From the NCBI GenBank assembly GCA_036984305.1, contig BQWY01000001.1, forward strand, positions 1,240,001 to 1,304,000: a stretch of DNA of 64,000 nt. Reading direction: 5' to 3'. Origin of the DNA: Nitrospira sp. Lineage in GTDB: Bacteria > Nitrospirota > Nitrospiria > Nitrospirales > Nitrospiraceae. A program made the translations under genes and the position numbers. Shown one piece after another: positions 1 through 8,944 of this stretch (the first letter of the stretch is position 1; every line of letters starts with the position of its first letter). The notes under the pieces are model-generated. The model worked only from the letters and a program-made list of their open reading frames with translations. It was not told where the DNA came from and searched no databases.

Positions 1-1
1 T

Positions 2-865
2 CCACGACTGGCATTGCTTGCCACTACGCTGGTGTGGGGGGCGACCTTTCCGGCGACCAAAGCGGCGCTTGGGCAGATCCCGCCGTTGTCGTTCCTCTTC
101 CTGCGATTTGGTCTTGGGGCCGTGGTGGCCATAGCGGCCGCGAGGCTGTGCGGATATCGCCTCGAGTGTAACTGGGTGGTGTTTCGCATGAGCCTGATCG
201 CGACGGGGTGGTTGTGGCTCGCCTACGTCTGTCAAACCATTGGATTGGAGTATACGACCGCCTCGAACTCCGCCTTTATTACGGTGCTCTACGTGGTCTT
301 CGTTCCCATTATTCTCCTACGATTCGGAGCGACCACGTGGACGGCGATCGCGTTGGCTGTGCTAGGACTCTGGCTCCTGGTGCGACCGTCAGCGTCGATG
401 AACGTCGGAGATCTGCTCAATCTTGCGTGTGCCGCCGCCTTTGCCGGCCATATTGCCTGCCTGGAGCGATACACGAGAGTGGGGCAATCGGTGTCGCTCT
501 TGTTGTGGCAGATGATCTTGACCACGGTCGCTATGGGGGCCGCCTCGATCTGGGAACGCCCTCCCGCTCAGGCGTTCGAGCCAACCCCTGTGCTGTTGGT
601 GAGTCTCACGGTGACGGGCGTGCTGGCGACGGGCGCGTTCGCCGTCCAGATGTGGGTGCAGCGCATCGTGCCGGCCCAGCAGGTGGCGTTGATCTTTGCA
701 TTGGAACCGGCCTGTGCGGCCTGGCTGGCCTGGACGTTTCTTGACGAGTCCTTGGATGCGCGGGGGTGGATTGGGAGTGCTTGTATCTTTGCGGCGACGT
801 TGGTCGGGACGCTCAGTCGTGGGGAAGCGCACGGCGAGCCGACCCGCAGCCTGACGAATACGTAG
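2..865 (+). CDS. DMT/EamA-family membrane transporter, 5' truncated by window edge
   Basis: A hydrophobic protein of about 287 residues with roughly nine to ten membrane segments in two similar halves, the layout of the drug/metabolite transporter (EamA) superfamily. The opening Leu-Val-Trp-Gly-Ala-Thr-Phe segment in the first helix is typical of the family, and a matching 'ALEPACAAWLAW' stretch lies in the second half. These carriers export small metabolites or drugs across the inner membrane; the substrate cannot be read from sequence. The reading frame is open to the first base of the window, so the true start probably lies upstream. A TTG at 14 is the first possible internal start but has no ribosome site. 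Confidence 0.85.
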   Translation, partial: PRLALLATTLVWGATFPATKAALGQIPPLSFLFLRFGLGAVVAIAAARLCGYRLECNWVVFRMSLIATGWLWLAYVCQTIGLEYTTASNSAFITVLYVVFVPIILLRFGATTWTAIALAVLGLWLLVRPSASMNVGDLLNLACAAAFAGHIACLERYTRVGQSVSLLLWQMILTTVAMGAASIWERPPAQAFEPTPVLLVSLTVTGVLATGAFAVQMWVQRIVPAQQVALIFALEPACAAWLAWTFLDESLDARGWIGSACIFAATLVGTLSRGEAHGEPTRSLTNT

Positions 866-878
866 AGGGAGAAGAACG

Positions 879-1355
879 ATGGCGCAGAAATTCGGCAACG
901 GGCGATGGGTGCGCGATGGTTTCTTGGACAATCGGACCCCTGGATCGGTGGTCGGTCGGCTTCACGTGGCATCCCTTGGGCCGGTGGAGGTGTGTTTGCA
1001 GGGAGATTTCAAAGATGACTTGGCTGGACGAATGATTTGCCTGCGAAACAGCGGATTCGAAGACGACGAAATGGCGGGACAGGTATTGGACGATATGGAG
1101 TCACCGCAGCTCGGTACCGTCTTTCTCATCTCCTTCGACCCACATCCCAACCTGCCGCCACATCCGTATATCGAATGGTTTTCGCAACGTAACCATCATT
1201 ACCGCATCGAGTTGGCGGTCGGCGATGCCTGGATTGCAACAGCTGATGAAGAGGAACGGTTTGATCCTGAGAGTGCCGCCATTCGGGCCCGCTTGGCAGA
1301 CCGCCTGCAACAATCGTCACAACCCTTCAACGGAGCCGAGTCGGACTGGGCGTAG
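879..1355 (+). CDS. conserved hypothetical protein
   Basis: A soluble acidic protein of 158 residues that I do not recognise. It starts 13 bases after the transporter stop with an AGGGAGAAG ribosome site just ahead, so it is probably co-transcribed with it. No signal peptide or membrane segment is visible. The middle is rich in Pro and His, and the C-terminus has an acidic helix followed by an Arg/Ala helix. Coding quality is supported by the good ribosome site and GC-rich third positions; function is unknown. Confidence 0.6.
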   Translation: MAQKFGNGRWVRDGFLDNRTPGSVVGRLHVASLGPVEVCLQGDFKDDLAGRMICLRNSGFEDDEMAGQVLDDMESPQLGTVFLISFDPHPNLPPHPYIEWFSQRNHHYRIELAVGDAWIATADEEERFDPESAAIRARLADRLQQSSQPFNGAESDWA

Positions 1356-1456
1356 CAAACTCGTGCGGGGCAGCGGCAGCGATCACGGCGCCGGTCCCCT
1401 CACGTTCGAGTTGGCGACTTGCTCTTCGCGGGACGGATGGAAGATCGCCGAAGCGG

Positions 1457-2422
1457 TTAGACGGCGACGGCTTCCTGTTGCGGACGCGAATCTCGTACGT
1501 GCAACGGGACGGGGCGGAGATCCCAGATCAACCCCGCCCACGACATGACTTTCAGGATATAGTAGGAGATGTCGACCTCCCACCAGTAGAAGCCCTGCCG
1601 TGCGGATGCGGGATAGTAGTGGTGGTTGTTGTGCCAACCTTCCCCGAAGGTGATGAGCGCCAAGGTAAAATTGTTGCGGCTGAAATCGCCGGTCTCGTAT
1701 CGCCGCGATCCCCAGCGATGGGCGAGGGAATTGATCGTATACGTGCAGTGACTAACCAGCACCGTGGAGAGGAAGAAGCCGACGATCAACATCTGCATCC
1801 CGGAGGTGCCGAGCGAAGGCCACAGCGCATTGAGCCCGACGCCGAAGAAGAACGTGAACGTGCCGAGGGCGATCGGAATGACGAGATCGAACCGGTCGAG
1901 CCAGCACAGTTCCGGGTACTTCGCCAAATCGTTCACCGTTTTCAGATCGGTTGGCGCGTTCACCGGGGCCAGAAACCAGCCCATATGACTCCAGACAAAG
2001 CTGTTGGTAATCGGCGAATGGACGTCCGTCTTTTGATCCGACACACGGTGATGCTTCCGGTGATGGGCGGCCCACCACAGCGGCCCGCGTTGGACTGCCG
2101 CCGCACCGGCAAGCCCGAATAGGAATTGGCAGACACGGGACGTCTTGAAGGTCCGGTGAGAGAAATACCGATGATAGAAGCCGGTGATAGCGAACATGCG
2201 TAACGCGTAGAGGAATACACAGACGGCAACAGCCGGCCAACTCAAGCCTACCCAGAAGATACCCAGGCACATGAGGTGCATCGCGATGAACGGCACCCCC
2301 TGGATCCAGTCGACTCTGTTCGGATCCTGGTAGGGGTTGGGCTTCTTGGGCTGCCACGAGTCAAACCAATAGACGGGGATCATCATGATGGAGCGGAGGC
2401 GGTCACTGAATTGGGTCGTCAT
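1457..2422 (-). CDS. acyl-CoA (delta-9) fatty acid desaturase
   Basis: A membrane di-iron desaturase of 321 residues that introduces a double bond into saturated acyl chains. The three histidine boxes of the stearoyl-CoA desaturase family are present: HRYFSH at residues 84-89, HHRKHH around 120-125 and HNNHH near 265. They alternate with four hydrophobic segments. Length and spacing match bacterial delta-9 desaturases. It is transcribed away from hemE across a 595-base gap that contains a strong inverted repeat close to its start, which may be its operator. The physiological partner (ferredoxin or cytochrome b5-like) is not encoded nearby. Confidence 0.93.
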   Translation of the reverse strand: MTTQFSDRLRSIMMIPVYWFDSWQPKKPNPYQDPNRVDWIQGVPFIAMHLMCLGIFWVGLSWPAVAVCVFLYALRMFAITGFYHRYFSHRTFKTSRVCQFLFGLAGAAAVQRGPLWWAAHHRKHHRVSDQKTDVHSPITNSFVWSHMGWFLAPVNAPTDLKTVNDLAKYPELCWLDRFDLVIPIALGTFTFFFGVGLNALWPSLGTSGMQMLIVGFFLSTVLVSHCTYTINSLAHRWGSRRYETGDFSRNNFTLALITFGEGWHNNHHYYPASARQGFYWWEVDISYYILKVMSWAGLIWDLRPVPLHVRDSRPQQEAVAV

Positions 2423-2975
2423 GCAGCGTCTCCCTTTGTCGACCTACAGGTGCACACACCGCCTCCTAGACTGTTCCCGGCAAGGACCCCATTCTGTGTC
2501 ACTGGTGTCCAACTGTCTATTAGGGGGGCCGCGTAACGGATGGTACTCTTCAGAAAGTGTACCATGGATCGTTACGTGTAACTGTGGCTTTTATACAGGA
2601 CAGCACCCCGAAGTCAATCCCCAGGGCCAATTTTTCTTACATTTCAGTCTTGTTGGAGCCGGATTGGGCCGCCGGGACCTGGGGTACATTCCTCTTGTTC
2701 ATACCATATAGGATATGACATCCAGACTGAGAGGGCCAGAGGAAATGCCATACCCGCCGGCCCTTTGTGGCATCCATATGGTGCGTCATTGTACACCATT
2801 TTTAGGCGGTGAGGGTGAGGGGTGACTCGATGGACTCTAAGATGGATCATGCGTAGTCAGAGCGTCAGCGTCGTGGGCCAGCCGTGCAACATGCACGCGG
2901 GTTGCGACCGCATAGTTTGTATCGAGGAGAAGCGCCTCACACGTCGTTCCAACTGGACCGGAACACGAGCCGCGT
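2423..2975. other. intergenic region between divergent desaturase and hemE
   Basis: No convincing gene. Besides the long inverted repeat at 2532-2576, a second weaker inverted repeat (ATGGTG / CACCAT at 2778-2799) shares the ATGGT half-site. Short reading frames here lack ribosome sites and protein-like composition. Confidence 0.5.
2532..2576. promoter_or_regulatory. long two-part inverted repeat, candidate operator of the desaturase gene
   Basis: Two nested perfect arm pairs are seen: CGTAACG (2532-2538) with CGTTACG (2570-2576), and ATGGTAC (2540-2546) with GTACCAT (2559-2565). It lies 110-154 bases upstream of the desaturase start, has no T-run, and sits in a divergent promoter region, so a dimeric repressor site is more likely than a terminator. 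The regulator is not identifiable. Confidence 0.5.
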
Positions 2976-3005
2976 TTGACTCCGTTGTGACGCCGTCTCT
3001 ACAAT
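2976..3005 (+). promoter_or_regulatory. sigma70-type promoter for hemE
   Basis: TTGACT (2976-2981) and TACAAT (3000-3005) are separated by 18 bases, close to the housekeeping consensus. Transcription would begin around 3010-3013, only a few bases ahead of the hemE ATG at 3018. No Shine-Dalgarno sequence is present, so the message may be leaderless or nearly so. Confidence 0.55.
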
Positions 3006-3017
3006 GCGCGCTCACTC

Positions 3018-4043
3018 ATGAATGATCGTTTTTTGAAAGCGTGCCGGCGCGAGCCGGTCGATTGCACCCCGGTCTGGTTCATGCGCCAAGCCGGGCGCTA
3101 CATGCCGGAGTACCAAAAACTCCGGGCCAAGCATTCCATTCTCGATATCTGCAAGACCCCCGATCTCGCGGCCGAAGTGACGCTCCAACCCATCGAGCGG
3201 TTTCCGCTCGATGCCGCCATCATTTTTGCCGACATTCTGCTGCCCCTCGAAGCGATGGGCCTGCATCTTGAGTTTGCCGAAGGTGAAGGTCCGGTCATTC
3301 ATAATCCGGTCCGTGATCGTACGGCGGTCGATCGACTCAAGGCGTCGGGCGGCGAAGCGCTGGGATACGTCGCGGAAGCAGTCCGCGTGGCGCGCAAGGC
3401 GCTAAACGATCGGGTGCCGCTGATAGGATTCGCCGGTGCGCCGTTCACGCTGGCGAGCTATGCGATCGAAGGCGGCGGGTCCCGCAACTACATCCTGACG
3501 AAGCAATTCATGTATCGCGAGCCGGAGGCGTGGCATCGGCTCATGGACAAATTGGCCCGTGAAGTCTGCGGGTATCTGCGCGCGCAGGTGCGTGCCGGGG
3601 CACAGGCGATTCAGGTGTTCGATAGTTGGGTCGGCTGCCTGTCCCCGAACGACTACGCGGAATATGTCCAGCCTCACGTCAGGACTATTTTCGAAGGTCT
3701 GGCGCGGGAGCACGTGCCGTTGATTCATTTCGGAACCGGCACCACGACGCTGTTGAAGCTGATGCGGGACGCAGGTGGAACGGTGATCGGCCTGGATTGG
3801 CGCATTCATCTCGACGAGGGTTGGGCCATGGTCGGCCACGACGTGGCTGTCCAGGGGAACCTCGATCCGGTGGCGTTGTTCGCCCCACTGGCCGAACTCG
3901 AGCGCCGCATCGAGGAGATTCTGCGTCGAGCCGATAATCGACCGGGGCATATCTTCAATCTTGGGCACGGTATTCTCCCGAATACACCCATGGATCAAGT
4001 GGCAGCGGCGATCGACATTGTGCATAAGCTGAGTCAGCGTTAA
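3018..4043 (+). CDS. hemE: uroporphyrinogen decarboxylase
   Basis: HemE converts uroporphyrinogen III to coproporphyrinogen III by removing four carboxyl groups in the cytoplasm. The 341-residue product has the family length and both signatures: WFMRQAGRYMPEY near residues 20-32 with the substrate-binding Arg residues, and GFAGAPFTLASY in the middle, plus the active-site Asp in the FADIL segment. It heads the hemE-hemH-hemG cluster. The start has no ribosome site, but the ATG follows a good promoter by only about a dozen bases. About 108 bases with a palindromic element separate it from hemH. Confidence 0.97.
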   Translation: MNDRFLKACRREPVDCTPVWFMRQAGRYMPEYQKLRAKHSILDICKTPDLAAEVTLQPIERFPLDAAIIFADILLPLEAMGLHLEFAEGEGPVIHNPVRDRTAVDRLKASGGEALGYVAEAVRVARKALNDRVPLIGFAGAPFTLASYAIEGGGSRNYILTKQFMYREPEAWHRLMDKLAREVCGYLRAQVRAGAQAIQVFDSWVGCLSPNDYAEYVQPHVRTIFEGLAREHVPLIHFGTGTTTLLKLMRDAGGTVIGLDWRIHLDEGWAMVGHDVAVQGNLDPVALFAPLAELERRIEEILRRADNRPGHIFNLGHGILPNTPMDQVAAAIDIVHKLSQR

Positions 4044-4058
4044 AAGCGTCATCCGTCG

Positions 4059-4137
4059 TTCGTCAATCGTCATTCAGTCGGATGGAGAGCTCTCCATGAA
4101 CCATCCCACAAGCGAATGACCATTGACGATTGACGAA
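4059..4137. repeat. palindromic intergenic element between hemE and hemH
   Basis: A 14-base perfect inverted repeat (TTCGTCAATCGTCA at 4059-4072, complement at 4124-4137) encloses a 16-base perfect palindrome ATGGAGAGCTCTCCAT at 4082-4097. The RNA would form a long branched hairpin. It has no T-tract, so it resembles a REP-type or mRNA-stability element rather than a classic terminator. Confidence 0.6.
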
Positions 4138-4151
4138 ACACGAGGCTTCAC

Positions 4152-5099
4152 ATGCCCGGACCACACAGGCCGACCGCCGTCCTGCTCATGGCCATGGGAG
4201 GGCCGGATACACTCGAGAACGTCGAGCCGTATCTGCAGGAGGTGCGCGGCGGACGTCCGACCTCACCTGAACTCGTTCACGAGATTCGCGAGCGCTATCG
4301 GCTGACCGGAGGCAAGTCGCCCGTACTCGACATCACCCGGGAAGTGGCCCGCCGGCTCGAACAGCAGCTCAACGGTCTAGGAGATGAGTGGTATTGTGTC
4401 TCGGTTGGGCTACGGCACTGGCGTCCGTTCATCAAGGAAGCCTATGCGGAACTCATGGATGAAAGCCCCGAACGTCTCATCGCGATCTGCATGGCCCCGC
4501 AGTATTCCACGATGAGCATCGGTGCGTACATCAAGAAGGTGGAAGAGGCACGAGCAGCATGCGGCGGCGACTGTCCGATCACGTTCGTCAAGAGCTGGCA
4601 TCGCCATCCGTCCTTGATTGCAGCTATCGCGCAGAACGTCCAGCGGGGGCTGGACCTCTTCCCTCCTGATCAACGCGAGACCATCCCGGTCGTTTTTACG
4701 GCGCACAGCCTGCCCGAGCGCATTCGTGAAATGGGGGATCCCTATCCCGACGAAGTACGCGGCACCATGGAGGCCGTCTGCGAGCTCATTCATCCACCGA
4801 CGGCACGACTGGCCTTTCAGAGCCAGGGTCGAACGAACGAGCCCTGGATCGGCCCGTCGATCGAATCGGTCGTGGACGAGTTGGCAATGGCCGGGCATCG
4901 TAACGTGCTGGTCGCGCCAATCGGATTTCTCTGCGATCACGTCGAGGTGTCCTATGATCTCGACATAGAACTCAGACAGCGTGCGTTGAACCTCGGTCTG
5001 CGCCTGGAACGTATTCCCATGCTCAATGCTTCGCCCGCGTTGGTGGACACTCTGGCGTCCCTCGTACGCGAGCACGAAACCGTCGTCGTCCCGTCCTGA
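4152..5099 (+). CDS. hemH: ferrochelatase
   Basis: HemH inserts ferrous iron into protoporphyrin IX (or into coproporphyrin in some lineages). The 315-residue protein carries the invariant catalytic His in FTAHSLPER (His185) and the catalytic Glu in GFLCDHVEVSYDLD (Glu265), with the N-terminal LLMAMGGP segment typical of the family. The downstream gene encodes a HemY-type oxidase, which suits a classical protoporphyrin route, although a coproporphyrin route cannot be excluded from sequence. Start choice is supported by an ACGAGG ribosome site. It ends nine bases before hemG. Confidence 0.96.
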   Translation: MPGPHRPTAVLLMAMGGPDTLENVEPYLQEVRGGRPTSPELVHEIRERYRLTGGKSPVLDITREVARRLEQQLNGLGDEWYCVSVGLRHWRPFIKEAYAELMDESPERLIAICMAPQYSTMSIGAYIKKVEEARAACGGDCPITFVKSWHRHPSLIAAIAQNVQRGLDLFPPDQRETIPVVFTAHSLPERIREMGDPYPDEVRGTMEAVCELIHPPTARLAFQSQGRTNEPWIGPSIESVVDELAMAGHRNVLVAPIGFLCDHVEVSYDLDIELRQRALNLGLRLERIPMLNASPALVDTLASLVREHETVVVPS

Positions 5100-5108
5100 T
5101 CATCCTCT

Positions 5109-6554
5109 GTGATCCTTGCTCCTCAGACAGTCGTGGTCGTCGGCGGGGGCATTGCGGGTTTGGCCGCAGCCTTGGAATTGTCCGAGCTGGCAAGCCAACA
5201 GCAGCGCCCGCTCACCTGTCATGTGCTCGAAGCCGGGCCGACCTGGGGCGGAAAAATCGTGACGCATCGCGTGCATGAGTGCGTCATCGAGGCCGGCCCC
5301 GATTCATTTCTGTCACAGAAACCCTGGGCGCTCGATCTGTGTCGCCGTCTGGGATTGAGCGACCAACTGATCAACACCAACGAGGCGCATCGCAAGGCGT
5401 TCGTCTATTCAGAGGGACAACTCCGCGAGCTACCCGAAGGAATGGTCGTCATTACGCCGAGCAACGTGGGGCCCTTTCTCCGTAGCGGCTTGCTCTCTTG
5501 GCCAGGTCTGATCCGGATGGGCTTGGAATACATCCTGCCCCCGAAAGAGCCGGCAGACGAAGAGTCGCTCGCGGGTTTTTTCAAACGGCGGTTTGGCCGG
5601 GAAGCCACGGCGCGGTTGATCGAACCGTTGATGGCGGGCATTTATGCCGGTGATGCGGAGCAGATGAGTCTTCAGGCTACCTTTCCTCGGTTTATGGAAC
5701 TCGAACGGAAACAGGGCAGTGTGATTCGTGGGTTGCTGGCTGCCGGCAGACACGCCGCGTCAGAGCCACCGTCCGGGTATTCGCTCTTCGTCACGCTGAA
5801 AAACGGGCTGCAGGATCTTGTCGATGCCGTGGTGTCCAAGCTGGAGACGGCTGGAGTTCATCTTCGGACCGGCTGCTCGGTCGAGAGTCTGCGCGTCCGC
5901 TCCAGAGAGGTCGGACGCTGGGTGTACGACGTGACACTATCGGACAGCACCGCCTGCACAGCCGACGCTGTGGTGCTGGCCACGCCGGCGTTTGCCGCGG
6001 CGGAACTCGTGCGACCGTTGAGCCCCTCCGCCGCGGGGCTGCTGGAGCAGATTTCCTATGCCTCGACCGCCACCATCTCGCTGTTGTATCGGGAGGCCGA
6101 CGTCCGCGGGGCCATCGCGGGATTTGGATTCGTGGTCCCGCGTGCCGAACATCGGTCCCTCTTGGCCGCCACCTGGACCTCTTTGAAGTGGGGTCATCGT
6201 GCGCAGGAGGGCAAGGCGTTGGTCCGTTGCTACGTCGGAGGCGTGGGGCGCGAGGCCATTCTCGCTCAGTCCGATGACACCCTCGTCACGATGGTGCGCG
6301 AGGAATTGAGGAGCCTCTCCGGACTACGGGCCGTTCCGGAATATGTGGAGGTGAACCGGTGGGAACGCGCGATGCCGCAGTATACGGTGGGGCATCTGCG
6401 CCGGCTCACGGAGATTGACACGGCACTCAGTCGGTTCCCCGGTCTGTTCCTGACCGGGTCCGCGTATCGCGGCGTCGGCATTCCCGACTGTATTCGGGAC
6501 GGGCAGGAAACGGCGGCAAAGACCTTGGCGGTGCTGGCACGGCTGCCCTCGTAG
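5109..6554 (+). CDS. hemG: protoporphyrinogen oxidase (HemY-type, FAD-dependent)
   Basis: This flavoenzyme oxidises protoporphyrinogen IX, or coproporphyrinogen III in the coproporphyrin branch, using oxygen. The 481-residue product opens with the FAD-binding dinucleotide motif VVVVGGGIAGLAAALEL and ends with the family's GLFLTGSAYRGVGIPDCIRDG segment that contacts FAD. The central region matches the amine-oxidase fold. The start is GTG at 5109, nine bases after hemH, with no strong ribosome site, suggesting translational coupling. It is named hemG in many annotations although it belongs to the HemY family and not to the E. coli flavodoxin-like HemG. Confidence 0.94.
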   Translation: MILAPQTVVVVGGGIAGLAAALELSELASQQQRPLTCHVLEAGPTWGGKIVTHRVHECVIEAGPDSFLSQKPWALDLCRRLGLSDQLINTNEAHRKAFVYSEGQLRELPEGMVVITPSNVGPFLRSGLLSWPGLIRMGLEYILPPKEPADEESLAGFFKRRFGREATARLIEPLMAGIYAGDAEQMSLQATFPRFMELERKQGSVIRGLLAAGRHAASEPPSGYSLFVTLKNGLQDLVDAVVSKLETAGVHLRTGCSVESLRVRSREVGRWVYDVTLSDSTACTADAVVLATPAFAAAELVRPLSPSAAGLLEQISYASTATISLLYREADVRGAIAGFGFVVPRAEHRSLLAATWTSLKWGHRAQEGKALVRCYVGGVGREAILAQSDDTLVTMVREELRSLSGLRAVPEYVEVNRWERAMPQYTVGHLRRLTEIDTALSRFPGLFLTGSAYRGVGIPDCIRDGQETAAKTLAVLARLPS

Positions 6555-6653
6555 TCGCCTCGCCGCTTGTGTCTCGACTTCGGGGCGGCTATAACTGACC
6601 GCTTCGACACGGTGGGCACCACTATCTTGGTGCGTGGAACAGAAGGACTTTTG

Positions 6654-7061
6654 ATGGCAGACAAATACACGATTCTCAACGCCAGCGGCCCGTTCCGGGA
6701 GCCGCGGGAGCTCACGTTTTCGTACGATTACTCGTTTCAGCGGCCGACCTGGCCGTCGCCGTTTGCGATCCGTATCAAGGTCTCCATTCCAGAGGAACTC
6801 GATCCGCTTCGATCGACGTTGCTGGGGAATGTGCAGGGGACACCCGGTCAACAGTTGGTGGTGACCAATTTGCTGTCCCGTCGGATCGCGGACCAGAAAC
6901 TCGTGTTGGCCAATGAAGCAGGGCTTTTGAACGAACGCCAAGATGTGATGATTTCATCCTTTGCCGGGTCCTTGGCTCCGCTGGCAAAAAAGCTGGAGGA
7001 GTGGTTTTCGACCGCTCATGAGGAACTTCGGGAGGAAATCCGTCTGCGCGCAAAGCTGTAG
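6654..7061 (+). CDS. conserved hypothetical protein downstream of the heme genes
   Basis: A 135-residue soluble protein that I cannot assign. The frame extends upstream, but ATG at 6654 is preceded by AGAAGGA at good spacing and starts a normal-looking protein, so I use it. The product has an N-terminal beta-rich half and a C-terminal amphipathic helix rich in Glu and Arg. It is separated by about 100 bases from hemG and faces the minus-strand gene at 7263. A partner role in heme metabolism would be guesswork. Confidence 0.6.
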   Translation: MADKYTILNASGPFREPRELTFSYDYSFQRPTWPSPFAIRIKVSIPEELDPLRSTLLGNVQGTPGQQLVVTNLLSRRIADQKLVLANEAGLLNERQDVMISSFAGSLAPLAKKLEEWFSTAHEELREEIRLRAKL

Positions 7062-7262
7062 GCGGGCGCCACCGGCTGCACAAATGGTACCGTCGCATCG
7101 CCCGGAGCGACGCTCCACGCACTGGCCACGTCGAACTCCCGTCCAGCCTTCCCTTCGCTGCTCCAATGTCGCCATGCTCGTCCGCTGCACCGGACGAACA
7201 TCGAGCGGTCGAGTTTCTCCGACCGGTGAGCGACAACTGACCCTGGGCGGAAGGGGAGCGAA

Positions 7263-7949
7263 TTAGAAAATTTTTCGATAGTGTTCGGAATGCACCCCTG
7301 AGGGATCGGCGAACCCGAGCGATCCCGCATCCGGCCGACGCTCGTTGGCCAGATCGATGCGGTAGTGGCCCCGAACGTGCTCCATGGCCACCTCGAAGGG
7401 AATCACCGACCCGAGCATGGTGGTAGGCGCCTTGGCTCCGCGCGCCAATCGTGCGATGGTATCCGCGGACGCGTATTCCTTGTCGCTGAAAATAAAAATC
7501 TCCGCGTAGGCCAGCGGACCCAGTTCATGGCCTTCGGTGGTGGGCGGCAGCATCGCCTCCAATTCATGGTCCTTGCGCATCGTCCGTAGCGACTTCAGCA
7601 AGGTCACGATCTGGCTGTGGGTCGCGCCCTCGGGAACCACCAGGCTGATCGCTTTGAATTGTGGGGCGGTCGCGTGCACCTTGAAGATCACCGGCGCTGC
7701 GTCGTCGTGGTGCTCGGTCAAATCCGGCCGGCTGAGGGTGGCGTCCGGACGGTCCCTTTTATTTCCCGGGGCAAACACGAAAAAAATGACGATCCACAAC
7801 CCGAAGATTACGGCGAAGATAACGACCAAGGGATGCGCGCCGGCGCGTTTTCCCTCTTCGTATTGCTCGGCGGTAGGCGCCTCTTGCGGCCCGGTGGGGG
7901 CCGACGAAGATGGCGCATCGGCGGGAGGCGGTGTCGGTTCGTGACTCAT
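7263..7949 (-). CDS. single-span membrane-anchored hypothetical protein
   Basis: A 228-residue protein with a Pro/Ala/Ser-rich N-terminal 40 residues, one membrane segment (HPLVVIFAVIFGLWIVIFFV, about 41-60) and a C-terminal domain of about 160 residues expected in the periplasm. The start ATG at 7949 overlaps the mazG stop in the ATGA arrangement, so the two genes are translationally coupled; the longer in-frame extension into mazG is a shadow. The C-terminal domain has a mixed alpha/beta pattern that I do not recognise. Confidence 0.65.
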   Translation of the reverse strand: MSHEPTPPPADAPSSSAPTGPQEAPTAEQYEEGKRAGAHPLVVIFAVIFGLWIVIFFVFAPGNKRDRPDATLSRPDLTEHHDDAAPVIFKVHATAPQFKAISLVVPEGATHSQIVTLLKSLRTMRKDHELEAMLPPTTEGHELGPLAYAEIFIFSDKEYASADTIARLARGAKAPTTMLGSVIPFEVAMEHVRGHYRIDLANERRPDAGSLGFADPSGVHSEHYRKIF

Positions 7950-8842
7950 GATCCGGGTGGTCGTGGGTCGGCGGCGAGGGCTCGTTTGGCCTCTTCCCAT
8001 AGGCGATCCATTTCCACCAAATCGAGCTGTTCGACGGAGGTGCCGGCGTCTCGTGCCTCCGACTCGATGTAATGAAAACGCGTCCCAAACCGCTCGGCGG
8101 CCATGCGTAGACTGTCCTCCGGATTCACCTTGAGCTTGCGGGCCAAATTGACGATAGAAAATAGCATATCTCCGATCTCGGCCGCGACGACCTCGGGGTC
8201 CGGTTGGGGGCGGTGATCCAAGGCTTGGCGCAGCTCGCGGCATTCTTCCTCCACCTTGTCGAGAACCTGCTTCACGCCATCCCGCGAATCCGGCCAGTCG
8301 AAGCCGACCCTTGCGGCCCTGGCCTGCAGTTGATAGGCACGGAGCAGGGCGGGCAACGTTTTCGGCACCCCGTCCAAGGCCGAATGAGGCTCTCCCTTGG
8401 CGGCTCGCTCCTGCTTCTTAATGGCCTCCCACCGGCCGTACACCTGCTCTGGTGTCAGGGTCGTATCGTCCGCGGGCTCCGTGTTGAACACGTGCGGATG
8501 GCGGCGGATCAGTTTCTCGGCCAGGGTATTGAGCACGTCAGTGATGGTGAAGCTGCCGGATTCCTCCGCAATCTGCGCGTGAAAGATCACTTGCAAGAGC
8601 ACGTCACCCAGCTCTTCCCGCAATTTGTCCCGATCCTCGTGATCAATCGTCTCAAGGACCTCATAGGTCTCCTCGAGCAAGTAGGGCTTGAGTGACGCGT
8701 GGGTTTGCTTTCGATCCCAGGGGCAGCCTTCCGGAGCGCGAAGCTTGGCCATGATCTCCACGGCGCGTTCGAAAGGAGGCATGGAAGGAGGTGGAATGTG
8801 GGGTCCAGACGTCATAGTGGGATTTGCCGAGCTTACTCCCAT
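7946..8842 (-). CDS. mazG: nucleoside triphosphate pyrophosphohydrolase MazG
   Basis: MazG hydrolyses (d)NTPs to monophosphates and pyrophosphate and is linked to nucleotide-pool sanitation and ppGpp metabolism. The 298-residue protein shows the family start CPWDRKQTHASLKPYLLEE, the metal-binding EExxE-type Glu cluster and the downstream REELGDVLLQVIFHA segment. A second EIGDMLFSIVNLARK copy in the C-terminal half gives the usual tandem MazG arrangement. No start codon among 8842, 8815 and 8782 has a good ribosome site, so the first 20 residues are uncertain. Four-base overlap with the next gene. Confidence 0.93.
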   Translation of the reverse strand: MGVSSANPTMTSGPHIPPPSMPPFERAVEIMAKLRAPEGCPWDRKQTHASLKPYLLEETYEVLETIDHEDRDKLREELGDVLLQVIFHAQIAEESGSFTITDVLNTLAEKLIRRHPHVFNTEPADDTTLTPEQVYGRWEAIKKQERAAKGEPHSALDGVPKTLPALLRAYQLQARAARVGFDWPDSRDGVKQVLDKVEEECRELRQALDHRPQPDPEVVAAEIGDMLFSIVNLARKLKVNPEDSLRMAAERFGTRFHYIESEARDAGTSVEQLDLVEMDRLWEEAKRALAADPRPPGS

Positions 8843-8944
8843 ACCACGGGCCCCTGCAATCGCCTGTCTTGCACGGTGAAGGTGGCTATGTTACCGTGAC
8901 CGCGGGTATCCTCCGATCGTGTCCCATCAGTACGGACGTCGGCC

